A stretch of DNA of 64,000 bases, taken from Microseira sp003486305. Its GTDB lineage: Bacteria > Cyanobacteriota > Cyanobacteriia > Cyanobacteriales > Aerosakkonemataceae. Below are positions 50,101-56,919 of this stretch, one piece after another. The stretch lies in the NCBI GenBank assembly GCA_031969655.1, contig DALYJX010000008.1, forward strand, positions 1 through 64,000. The letters run 5' to 3'. Every line of letters begins with the position of its first letter. Positions within the stretch are counted from its first letter, which is position 1. The position numbers were made by a program, and so were the translations under genes. The notes beneath the pieces were generated by a model, which had not been told where the DNA came from, did not search any database, and worked only from the letters and a program-made list of their open reading frames with translations.

Positions 50101-50570
50101 GATTGCGCTTCGGATTCGTCGAAAATAGAGAAATTGCGATTCCACTTGCGGTTTTTCTCATCTTGATATTTGTCGATATCGTAGCGGAGAATGCGGGCGC
50201 AGAGACTGTGGAACGTGCCGCACCAGAGGGGTTTAATATAGGTTTGGTAGACTTGCGATCGCACTCGCGTTTGCTGCGACTCGCTCAGCGCTGACAAAGC
50301 TTTCCCATATTCCTCTTGCGCCTGTCTTTGCGCGAACAGTTTTTCTATCCTTTCTTTCATTTCCCGCGCCGCTTTATTGGTAAAAGTCACCGCCAGGATA
50401 TTTTCCGGATCGACCCCGTGGCGCAAAATTAAATTAGCAATGCGAAAGGTCAGCGCGCGCGTTTTTCCCGACCCCGCCCCGGCGACGACCAATAACGGAC
50501 CGCAAAAATGCTCGACGGCGCGGCGTTGGCTAGGATTAAGATGGCTGAGAAAATCAACTGTTTGAGTCAT
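47139..50570 (-). CDS. pcrA: PcrA/UvrD-type ATP-dependent DNA helicase, intein-containing precursor
   Basis: A 1143-residue precursor: an 787-residue SF1A helicase interrupted by a 356-residue intein after Gln300. N-extein: LNPSQRRAVEHFCGPLLVVAG with AGAGSGKTRAL (Walker A), VTFTNKAAREM, GTFHSLCARIL, ILVDEYQDTNRTQYDL and VVGDADQ. The C-extein resumes with SIYSFRMADF, completing motif III (GDxDQSIY), then NYRS, YRTNAQSR, LMTLHSAKGLEFPVVFLVGLE and VGITRAQENLFLSHA. The C-terminal WQVGDRIVHKDFGVGEI is the usual Tudor-like tail. It unwinds DNA in repair and replication restart. Activity requires splicing. A repeat-derived segment (47312-47355) codes for part of the linker before the tail (SPSPSLTRGGE). 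Confidence 0.95.
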   Translation of the reverse strand: MTQTVDFLSHLNPSQRRAVEHFCGPLLVVAGAGSGKTRALTFRIANLILRHGVDPENILAVTFTNKAAREMKERIEKLFAQRQAQEEYGKALSALSESQQTRVRSQVYQTYIKPLWCGTFHSLCARILRYDIDKYQDEKNRKWNRNFSIFDESEAQSLVKQIVTQKLNIDEKKLEPRNVRYAISNAKNQGLSPSDYAREHPYYKGRIIADVYSHYQDALAENNALDFDDLILVPVQLFRQNQQILSYWHKKFCHILVDEYQDTNRTQYDLISLLVTGGVDTKKFNNWENRSIFVVGDADQCLPPGTQILTPDGYAPIETLKVGDKVLAPSGENQLYPRTVTHIKKGYFSDSLWCVRAGDKLLKGTPHHILLARMVPQAGRYYVYLMYRADRGYRVGMTRSLRSNDYGKEELGFRVRAAQEHADKLWVLKTTSSYEEARYYEAYYAAKYGLPTIVFHGEGRNLQISDELIFRLFQEIDTITNAHNLMEDLWLHPDYPHYRPQNGSRRQTLNLVMFGTPRLERQLSASYHRLQWCSNRSDIAQNLQAAGFSIRASKNERGYRLETARVSYKEAVVLAHQIAATGGLEIRQRALLSGVTYEFMPLSHLQPGMRVLIDVDGQLEEHEIQEVFQEKYQGAVYDLEVDIAHTYIANGVLVHNSIYSFRMADFTILLDFQNDFGDGLPDEETRTMVKLEENYRSRENILHVANKLIENNTQRIDKILRPTRDAGEQIYCYKADDETLEAEFVVNQIRSLANNNDELNWGSFAILYRTNAQSRPFEEALVRRDIPYTIVGGLRFYDRKEIKDVLAYLRTLANPADSVSLLRIINTPRRGIGKATLDRLISAAQELGIPLWEILTDETSVNTLAGRTAKPILSFVELMQRWRSEINSQSAAEIVKGILEESGYLQDLKTQGTDEALERLQNVQELYNAVLQFQEDTEDSSLEGFLANASLASDLDNLKEGQKAVSLMTLHSAKGLEFPVVFLVGLEQGLFPHIRSLDDRAALEEERRLCYVGITRAQENLFLSHARERRLYGSREAAIKSQFLAELPEEYISSNATSGTKKAISRQKETPIQKSISPSPSLTRGGEKIENWQVGDRIVHKDFGVGEITRVLGSGNKLYLAIKFPSIGQKIIDPKVAQMQRLE
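47312..47355. repeat. CCCCCCTTGTTAAGGAGG repeat within the helicase gene
   Basis: A 44-bp block nearly matching the repeat in the kinase gene (44111-44153), here read on the opposite strand and in a different frame. It encodes part of a Ser/Pro-rich linker, so it is likely tolerated. Confidence 0.8.
48603..49670 (-). mobile_element. PcrA intein with GIY-YIG-like homing endonuclease segment
   Basis: A 356-residue intein (precursor residues 301-656). It begins CLPPGTQILTPDGYAPIETLKVGDKV (block A; Cys1) and LLKGTPHHILL (block B, TxxH). It ends GAVYDLEVDIAHTYIANGVLVHN (blocks F and G), and Ser657 is the +1 residue. Instead of LAGLIDADG motifs, residues about 381-450 read YYVYLMYRADRGYRVGMTR ... 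FRVRAAQE ... YYEAYYAAKYGLPTIVF, a GIY-YIG-like order with conserved Arg and Glu. Residues about 460-590 may bind DNA. The insertion is in the ATPase motif III, a preferred intein site. Confidence 0.9.
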
Positions 50571-50687
50571 GATAGGGTAGTGCGTTCGGGCCTTGCCCGT
50601 CGCGTAGCGAATCGCTCGACTTAGTATTGTATCGAGGCTTTCCCAGTTCTTGGTATTAAATCTTCTTACGCGGCGTTTAGATAAAAA

Positions 50688-51560
50688 ATGAATTCACGCA
50701 AACTCGTCAAATTCTGCGCTTTGTCCCTTGGTCTAATCCTCGTTAGCACCCCGATAGCTTATGCTCAAAGGGTATTTAGTCCCGTCCAGCAGCAAGCTTA
50801 CTCCTCCCCAGCAGTGTTGGAGGAACTAGCAAAAGCAAAAGTTATCTACCTGGGGGAAACTCACGATAAACCTCAAGATCACGCTGCTCAATTACAGATT
50901 ATACAAGCGCTGCACCAACGCAATCCGCGGATTGCGATCGCAATGGAAATGTTCCAGCGCCCCTTTCAGTCTTACATCGACCGCTATCTAGCAGGCAATA
51001 TTAACGAAGAAGATTTGCGCGATCGCACCGAATACGATGAACGCTGGGGCTTCCCTTGGGAATATTATGCCCCCTTCGTCCGCTTTGCCAAAGACAATCG
51101 ACTCCCAGTTATCGCCTTAAATGCACCCACTGAAACAATCCGCCAAGTAGCCCGTCGCGGCTTAGAAAGATTATCCCGCGACGACCGGCGATATATTCCA
51201 CCCATCTCAGAAATTCGCACAGATGACCCCGCCTATCGCCAGGTGATACAAGAAATTTACGAACAAAGCCATAAAGGTAAGGGAAACAGTAGCGATTTTG
51301 AGCGATTTTTTCAAGCTCAAGTCGTTTGGGATGAAACAATGGCAGATAGTATCGTCCGATTTTTACAAGCGAATCCAGATTATCAAGTCGTAGTCTTAGT
51401 TGGTAAAGGTCACGTCGCCTACGGATACGGAATTCCTAGCCGCGTCGCCCGCCGCGTAGATGGTATTGTTCAGCGGACAATTCTATTAAATCCAGTCGAA
51501 GATACTCCCGCTATAAATAATACCCCCGCTGCCGATTTCTTTTGGTTTACTTACCAATAA
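50688..51560 (+). CDS. ChaN-family protein, exported
   Basis: A 290-residue protein with a signal peptide (VKFCALSLGLILVSTPIAYA). The remainder matches the ChaN / haem-binding uncharacterised iron-regulated family: KVIYLGETHDKPQDHAAQLQII, IAIAMEMFQRPFQSYIDRYLAG, WGFPWEYYAPFVRFAKDNRLPVIALNAP and VVVLVGKGHVAYGYGIPSRV, including the GETHD and GxGHVxYGxGIP motifs. In Campylobacter ChaN binds haem as a lipoprotein; here the signal peptide does not end in a lipobox. A periplasmic iron- or haem-related role is inferred. Divergent from pcrA across a 117-bp gap. Confidence 0.87.
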   Translation: MNSRKLVKFCALSLGLILVSTPIAYAQRVFSPVQQQAYSSPAVLEELAKAKVIYLGETHDKPQDHAAQLQIIQALHQRNPRIAIAMEMFQRPFQSYIDRYLAGNINEEDLRDRTEYDERWGFPWEYYAPFVRFAKDNRLPVIALNAPTETIRQVARRGLERLSRDDRRYIPPISEIRTDDPAYRQVIQEIYEQSHKGKGNSSDFERFFQAQVVWDETMADSIVRFLQANPDYQVVVLVGKGHVAYGYGIPSRVARRVDGIVQRTILLNPVEDTPAINNTPAADFFWFTYQ

Positions 51561-51570
51561 CACCACATTG

Positions 51571-51662
51571 GTAATGGGTAATTGGTAATTGGTAATTGCT
51601 AATTGCTAATTGCTAATTGGTAATTGCCGAGCTAAAATGAACCATTACCTATTACCTATTAC
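51571..51662. repeat. Heptamer arrays of both senses
   Basis: GGTAATGGGTAATTGGTAATTGC-type units (51571-51625) are followed by the inverse (CCATTACCTATTACC) to 51662. The second part includes the stop codon of the inositol-monophosphatase-family gene. Confidence 0.9.
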
Positions 51663-52476
51663 CCAAAAATTCCACAAATTGTTTAAATTTTGGCACTAAT
51701 TCCGCCCGACTCGCGACTAAAGTTGGCAAAGAATAACTACCATAATTCTTACCTGCTTGCAATGGAAAAATTGGTTCCTTACTTAACGATACCCAAGCAC
51801 CGCCAGCTGCTTGAACAATAACCCAAACTGCGGCAAGATCCCAAATTTTAGGCGTAGCTTCAACTGCACCTAAAGCCGCACCAGACGCAACGCAAAGAAA
51901 GTTATAACTAGCAACTCCCAACATGCGAATTTTACACGGGAAAGGTTGTTTCATCACATCTGTACTTCTCGCACACAAGCTGAAAAAGTGATTTTGACTC
52001 GGATCGTCAGGGCTAGTGTGAATCGGGCGGTTGTTTAAAAAAGCACCATTGGTGGGTAATGGCGTTCCCAGGCAGATCCGTGGGAACGAGGGTAATTGGT
52101 GATAGAAGCCGTGGAAGGATTGAGCGATCGGGGGGAAGTGGACGTATCCAAATACAGGTGTTCCTTGATACACCAATCCTAGTGAAATTCCCCAGATGGG
52201 AATGCCGCGCGTAAAGTTAGTTGTACCATCCAAAGGATCGATTACCCAACACCATTCGGAATCAGGGAAAACATGTTCGGTTTCTTCAGTTAAGACGCCG
52301 TGAGAGGGGAAAGTAGATGCGATCGCTTCTCGTATTTCTTTATCCGCCCATTGATCTGCTTGAGTTACCAAACTACCATCTGGTTTGCGAGAAGCTTGTA
52401 CTTGTCCAAACTGGGTAAGTAAATACTCACCAACTCTAGCAGTCGTCGTTTGAGCAAAAGTTAAAATATCGGTCAT
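51652..52476 (-). CDS. Inositol monophosphatase family protein
   Basis: A 274-residue enzyme from ATG 52476 (MTDILTFAQTTTARVGEYLL). An upstream ATG at 52545 would add 23 residues read from heptamers (ITHYPLPQ) and is rejected. The metal sites are present: LTEETEHVF (Glu), VIDPLDGTTNFTRG (DPLDGTT) and WDLAAVWVIVQAAGG near the C-terminus. It dephosphorylates inositol monophosphate or related sugar phosphates with Mg2+. Two oddities: an insertion of about 19 residues (YHQLPSFPRICLGTPLPTN) between HGF and GAFLN is encoded by repeat sequence (52051-52104), and the last residues GNR and stop come from a heptamer array. Confidence 0.9.
   Translation of the reverse strand: MTDILTFAQTTTARVGEYLLTQFGQVQASRKPDGSLVTQADQWADKEIREAIASTFPSHGVLTEETEHVFPDSEWCWVIDPLDGTTNFTRGIPIWGISLGLVYQGTPVFGYVHFPPIAQSFHGFYHQLPSFPRICLGTPLPTNGAFLNNRPIHTSPDDPSQNHFFSLCARSTDVMKQPFPCKIRMLGVASYNFLCVASGAALGAVEATPKIWDLAAVWVIVQAAGGAWVSLSKEPIFPLQAGKNYGSYSLPTLVASRAELVPKFKQFVEFLGNR
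52051..52104. repeat. Repeat-derived insertion within the inositol-monophosphatase-family gene
   Basis: The + strand reads GGTGGGTAATGG (heptamer-like), then CGTTCCCAGGCAGATCCGTG, then GGAACGAG, then GGTAATTGGTGATA (heptamer-like). The centre is an imperfect hairpin GTTCCCA/TGGGAAC, of the same kind as the 81-bp repeat at 46917. All is in frame with the gene. Confidence 0.75.
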
Positions 52477-52482
52477 TTGAGG

Positions 52483-52598
52483 TAATGGGTAATGGGTAAT
52501 GGGTAATTTTAGATGCGTGGATTTTTTTGCCGCTGAAATTGGCAATTAGCAATTAGCAATTAGCTTTTCTTGCAATTACCAATTACCAATTACCAATC
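52483..52598. repeat. Heptamer arrays between the phosphatase and BCD transporter genes
   Basis: GGTAATGGGTAATGGG units (52483-52506) and CAATTAGC/CAATTACC units (52541-52598) leave about 35 bp of unique sequence. The ribosome-binding region of the phosphatase gene lies partly in the first array. Confidence 0.85.
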
Positions 52599-54039
52599 AG
52601 TCTAAATCGCCTTCCATGATGGTAGCGATCGCATCCTTAGCATTATCGCGGAATTCTTTGACGTTAACGCGCCCCAAAAACCAAACTGCTGCTACCATTC
52701 CTACTGCTTGGGTCGCAAACACCAAGCCGTATGATAGCACCGGAACGGTAAAAAGAGCTTTCCCGACATCGAGGATACCACCGCCGATGACTACAGCGGA
52801 ACCGCGCGCGATCGCTTGCGCCAATCCCCAAGCACCCACAAACGTCCCTGCCGTTTCTGCTGCGGTTAAATCTAACATCAACGACAGCGCCCCCGTCGTA
52901 CCAATTCCAGCAGATAAACCAAACAACACTAAAGTTGCCTGAAATAACTTCACATTAGCGCTAAATCCCGCCAAAATAATCAAGATAAAACAAACCGCAC
53001 ACGCCAAACAACCCAATCCAGTTGTTCTGCGCTTACCCAAACGGGGAATAATAAAAAATCCCGTTGCACTCAAACTCAGCAACATCCCAATTCCCCAAAA
53101 AGAATTCAATTGGGAACTTTGACCCACTGACAAACCAAACACTTGTCCGCCATAAGGTTCTAAAACCGCCTCTTGCAGAAACAAACTTGTCGTCATCACC
53201 AACATAAACGTAAAAAATATCCCGGTTTGACGACTCGCCGTTAAAATTTTCAACGCCGTTCCCAAGGTAATTTTATCTTCCCGGTTCACCAAAGCCGAGC
53301 GATAAGTATACCGGGAATATTTCTTTTCCACCCCAAAAGTAGCCAGCAGCGCCAATCCCAAAACAATTAAAGGAACGATAACAAACAGCCCATTAATCGA
53401 TGCATTTAACGTCTCAATCGAAGGATTCGGACTCTCTAACGGCCTCAACAAAATTTTGCTGGTAATGCCACCGATCACAATCCCAACCGTCATCATTGTC
53501 CAGACAATTCCGATCAATTGACCGCGATTATCTTCATCGGAAACATCTACCAACAAAGCCATAAACGTTGTCGAACTAGCACTTACAGCCAACCCGTACA
53601 GCGCAAAAATTAACGCCGCTAACGCCGTCCAACCATAAGTTTGCTCTGTCCAACTCCAACCGCCAGCAGCTTGCACCGCATTACCCAATTTCCAGATAAT
53701 TTGTAGCGCTGCCGATAAGATAAACGTAAATAAACCAGCACCAATCCAGATATAACCCGTGCGGTGATGACCCAACAACGGTTTGGCATCAGACATCTGT
53801 CCAAACCAAATTCTTGCTGGCGCAACAAACTGAGAAATTGCCAGCGTAGCGCCAGTTACCGTCGCAGGAATTGCCAATTCTGCAATCATGACGCGGTTGA
53901 GTACCCCCAGGGTTAAAACTGCCAGGATACCTAACCCCATTTGAAATAAACCCAATCGGAACATCGTCAGCAGTTTGATTTTAGCCATAGGCTGACTTGC
54001 CGATTCTAGTTGATGTTTTGAAATATCACCCGTTGCCAT
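52597..54039 (-). CDS. BCD-family (PucC-like) MFS transporter
   Basis: A 480-residue membrane protein with about twelve hydrophobic helices. The N-terminal LLTMFRLGLFQMGLGILAVLTLGVLNRVMIAELAIPA and the segments HHRTGYIWIG and SLMLDLTAAETAGTFVGAWGLAQAIARG are typical of the PucC/LhaA branch (bacteriochlorophyll delivery) of the major facilitator superfamily. In phototrophs these proteins are thought to assist chlorophyll-protein assembly. The cyanobacterial substrate is not known. The gene is the upstream partner of the phosphatase gene (120 bp of repeats between) and divergent from the aldo/keto reductase gene. Confidence 0.88.
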   Translation of the reverse strand: MATGDISKHQLESASQPMAKIKLLTMFRLGLFQMGLGILAVLTLGVLNRVMIAELAIPATVTGATLAISQFVAPARIWFGQMSDAKPLLGHHRTGYIWIGAGLFTFILSAALQIIWKLGNAVQAAGGWSWTEQTYGWTALAALIFALYGLAVSASSTTFMALLVDVSDEDNRGQLIGIVWTMMTVGIVIGGITSKILLRPLESPNPSIETLNASINGLFVIVPLIVLGLALLATFGVEKKYSRYTYRSALVNREDKITLGTALKILTASRQTGIFFTFMLVMTTSLFLQEAVLEPYGGQVFGLSVGQSSQLNSFWGIGMLLSLSATGFFIIPRLGKRRTTGLGCLACAVCFILIILAGFSANVKLFQATLVLFGLSAGIGTTGALSLMLDLTAAETAGTFVGAWGLAQAIARGSAVVIGGGILDVGKALFTVPVLSYGLVFATQAVGMVAAVWFLGRVNVKEFRDNAKDAIATIMEGDLD

Positions 54040-54079
54040 TTTGTTTGAACAGATCGACTATTTTATGTCCGACTTCCCA

Positions 54080-54114
54080 GAAACCGGGTTTCTTTTCATA
54101 GAAACCCGGTTTCT
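54080..54114. repeat. AGAAACCGGGTTTCT inverted repeat
   Basis: AGAAACCGGGTTTCT (54080-54094) and AGAAACCCGGTTTCT (54100-54114) are exact reverse complements around a five-base loop, followed by TTGCCTAAGTCC. It lies in a divergent promoter region and belongs to the dispersed AAACCGGG family (3741, 17875, 28279). Confidence 0.85.
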
Positions 54115-54244
54115 TTGCCTAAGTCCTGTAATTTTTAAGATAAACCCTGCGGCCTAAATTTTCAGTTACTCCTTCTCCCCAGCACCTAGAGAGCGACGAT
54201 ACACTAAAAGAATATTAACTTTTGTAAACAAACGGTAAACCAGC

Positions 54245-55192
54245 GTGCAGACTATAACTTTAGGTCAAGATGGCCCGGTAGTTACGCCCCTATGCGTCGG
54301 CACTTGGGCGTGGGGAGACAAGCTGTTTTGGAATTATGGCACTGACTACGGCCCGGTGCAGTTGCGCCAAGCGTTTGAAGCGTCCTTGAATGCGGGAGTG
54401 AATTTCTTCGACACCGCCGAAGTATACGGCATGGGATTATCTGAGGAACTGCTCGGACAGTTCATGAAACAGATCGATCTTCCCGTCATCATTGCCACCA
54501 AATACGGCCCGATGCCGTGGCGATTGAACGGACAATCGGTTTCAGATGCGCTTACAGCGAGTTTAAAGCGCCTGCAAGTCGAGCAAGTCGCGCTTTACCA
54601 GGTGCATTGGCCTTTTACGTTTTTCATGAGTCAAGAAACCTTAATGAACGCGCTTGCAGACGAAGTGCAGCAAGGAAGAATCGCCGCCGTTGGCGTCAGC
54701 AACTATTCTGCCGACCAAATGAGGGAAGCGCACAAAATTTTAGCGGCTAGGGGGGTACGCTTGGCGACGAATCAGGTGCGGTATTCCTTGCTATCGCGGC
54801 AGGTGGAAACAGAACGCATTGTGGATACCGCGCGCGAACTTGGCGTTACCATCCTGGCTTATAGCCCTTTAGCACAAGGATTGCTTACTGGCAAGTATTC
54901 GTTAGAAAACTTTAAAGAGCCGACAGGGGCGAGGCGATTTGATTCTCGTTTTAGCCGCCAAGGGTTAGAAAAAATCGCGCCCGTAATATCATTACTGCGC
55001 GAATTGGGAGATAAATACGATCGCACGCCAGCGCAAGTTGCCCTAAATTGGTTAATTGCTCAAGGCAACGTGATTCCGATTCCAGGGGCAAAAACAGCCG
55101 AACAAGCTTCGCAGAATGCGGGAGCATTAGGCTTTTCACTTGAAGCCGATGAAGTAGCCAAATTAGAGCAAATAACTCGTTCTTTTAGGTAA
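54245..55192 (+). CDS. Aldo/keto reductase
   Basis: A 315-residue NADPH-dependent aldo/keto reductase with a GTG start (54245). Catalytic residues are recognisable: Asp and Tyr in FFDTAEVYG (Asp54, Tyr59 region), Lys in IATKYGPMPW and His in YQVHWPF. The cofactor site near the C-terminus, NVIPIPGAKTAEQASQNAGAL, is normal. It reduces small aldehydes or ketones; no specific substrate can be deduced. The stop TAA is the first unit of a heptamer array (TTTTAGGTAATTGC). It has no obvious operon partner. Confidence 0.92.
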   Translation: MQTITLGQDGPVVTPLCVGTWAWGDKLFWNYGTDYGPVQLRQAFEASLNAGVNFFDTAEVYGMGLSEELLGQFMKQIDLPVIIATKYGPMPWRLNGQSVSDALTASLKRLQVEQVALYQVHWPFTFFMSQETLMNALADEVQQGRIAAVGVSNYSADQMREAHKILAARGVRLATNQVRYSLLSRQVETERIVDTARELGVTILAYSPLAQGLLTGKYSLENFKEPTGARRFDSRFSRQGLEKIAPVISLLRELGDKYDRTPAQVALNWLIAQGNVIPIPGAKTAEQASQNAGALGFSLEADEVAKLEQITRSFR

Positions 55193-55506
55193 TTGCTAAT
55201 TGCTAATTGCTCATGGCTAATTGCTAATTGCTAATTGCTCATGGCTAATTGCTAATTGCTCATGGCTAATTGCTAATTGCTCATGGCGTTTCCATGTATA
55301 AGACGTGGGAACGACGGTATCCGGTAAGATTTTAAGCAATTAGCAATTAGCAATTATACCAAATCTGCTTGGATTACCGCTTTTATGGCTAACGACTGAA
55401 GTCGCGCCTACACAACCAAAGACCGCCTACGCGGTCTAAGCGATCGAGGGGGTATTAAACCCGGATTTGGTATTAGCAATTAGCAATTAGCAATTAGCAA
55501 TTACCA
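55190..55506. repeat. 314-bp repeat-only gap between convergent genes
   Basis: TAATTGC heptamers broken by GCTCATGG (55190-55287), a unique stretch with TTCCATGTATAAGACGTGGGAACGACGG, CAATTAG units (about 55335-55356), a fragment CTGAAGTCGCGCCTACACAACC / GACCGCCTACGCGGTC (about 55397-55437, a hairpin) and more CAATTAGC units up to the pdhA stop (55472-55506). No gene is visible. Confidence 0.85.
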
Positions 55507-56541
55507 TTACTCATCTTCTGCAAACACAAAGCGATACAATTCGCTGGGGTCTGGTTCGGGGCTTGATTCGGCGAACTTAACCGCATCGTCTACAACTGCT
55601 TGAATTTTGCGGTCGATGTCCTTGAGTTCTTCAGCAGTAGCTAAATTTTGTTCGGTGAGGTAGGCGGCGAACTTTTTAATTGGATCGCGGGTAAACCAGA
55701 ATTCCTTTTCTTCCTTAGAGCGTAGTTCATCTGGGTCGGCGAGGGAGTGACCCCGGAAGCGGTAGGTGAGGGCTTCTATCAGGGTAGGGCCTTCACCGGC
55801 ACGGGCGCGAGCGATCGCTTCCTTCGCCACTTGATACACCGCCAGCGCATCCATTCCATCTACCTCAACCCCCGCCATCCCGAAGGCATGGGCTTTCTTG
55901 TAAATTTCCGGATCGCTGGTAGCGCGTTCGTGAGCCATACCAATCGCCCACTTATTATTTTCCACCACGTACAGAATCGGCAACTTCCACAGCGCCGCCA
56001 TATTCAAGCACTCGAAAAACTGACCGTTATTGCAAGCGCCATCGCCAAAAAAACAAGCCGTTACTTGGTCAGCATTGGGGTCGCCCATTGTTTCTTTGCG
56101 GTATTTCGATTGAAACGCCGCCCCCGTCGCCACCGGAATGCCTTCAGCAACAAACGCATAGCCGCCCAGCAGACGATGGGGAGAAGAAAACATGTGCATC
56201 GAACCGCCTCGACCTTTAGAACAACCAGTCGCCTTACCAAATAATTCTGCCATTACCTCGCGCGCCGGGACGCCAGCACTCAAAGCGTGTACGTGGTCGC
56301 GATACGTGCTGCAAACATAATCTTCACCTGGACGCATCGCCTTAACTACGCCAGAAGATACGGCTTCTTGACCGTTATAGAGGTGGACAAAACCGAACAT
56401 TTTGCCCCGATAGTACATTTCGGCGCACTTATCCTCAAAATTGCGCCCCAAAACCATGTCTTCGTAAACTTTCAGTCCTTCTTCCTTGGTAATTTGGGCG
56501 GAAGCAGCTTGAAAAACTGGGAGGGTTCGTTCTTTAACCAT
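55507..56541 (-). CDS. pdhA: Pyruvate dehydrogenase E1 component, alpha subunit
   Basis: A 344-residue PdhA from ATG 56541 (MVKERTLPVFQAASAQITKEEG), the usual cyanobacterial start; an ATG at 56565 would add eight residues. The thiamine-diphosphate motif is present: FFGDGACNNGQFFECLNMAALWKLPILYVVENN (GDG...NN). MYYRGKMFGFVHLYNGQEAV and the phospho-loop region YRFRGHSLADPDELR are also diagnostic. It decarboxylates pyruvate with the beta subunit (not in the window) to feed acetyl-CoA synthesis. The stop codon is provided by the adjacent heptamer array. Confidence 0.96.
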   Translation of the reverse strand: MVKERTLPVFQAASAQITKEEGLKVYEDMVLGRNFEDKCAEMYYRGKMFGFVHLYNGQEAVSSGVVKAMRPGEDYVCSTYRDHVHALSAGVPAREVMAELFGKATGCSKGRGGSMHMFSSPHRLLGGYAFVAEGIPVATGAAFQSKYRKETMGDPNADQVTACFFGDGACNNGQFFECLNMAALWKLPILYVVENNKWAIGMAHERATSDPEIYKKAHAFGMAGVEVDGMDALAVYQVAKEAIARARAGEGPTLIEALTYRFRGHSLADPDELRSKEEKEFWFTRDPIKKFAAYLTEQNLATAEELKDIDRKIQAVVDDAVKFAESSPEPDPSELYRFVFAEDE

Positions 56542-56919
56542 CGATTTGTTGTATCCTTTCGGCAAGAGTCAAAGTCAATATCTGTTTCCAGTATCCCGCC
56601 CCAACGGGAGCCTGGTTTATTTTGCACCAATATCCGATCCAAGGCTACCAGTCTGAAACGGGACACCCAGCAGATCAGATTTTATCTCCCTTGTCCCTGT
56701 ATCGAACTATCCCATCTGAGGTTGGTAGCTCGAGCCAAATTTATGGGGAAGAGTTAGGACTAGCTACAATAGGCGTGCGATCCGATCCTCAACCCTTGCT
56801 TTGGTGCCAAAATCTGGGCAAGAGCAGGAGAGAGTTTAAAGAATTCCCTTGACTTTGGTCTTGGGAGTGTGAATGATACCATAAGCTAATTCAGTCGTTC
56901 GCCGTTAGGGAAGTGGGCT
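56542..56919. other. Divergent intergenic region between pdhA and ftn2
   Basis: 378 bp without a gene. It lacks heptamer arrays, unlike most gaps here. TTGACT at 56849 and TGATAC at 56874 (19-bp spacing) are a weak promoter candidate for ftn2, transcribed rightward; no other regulatory signal was recognised. Confidence 0.4.

Noticed and set aside
54080..54114. Rho-independent terminator
   Set aside because: The hairpin is in the upstream region of two divergent genes, so there is no transcript to terminate; it belongs to a dispersed AAACCGGG repeat family.
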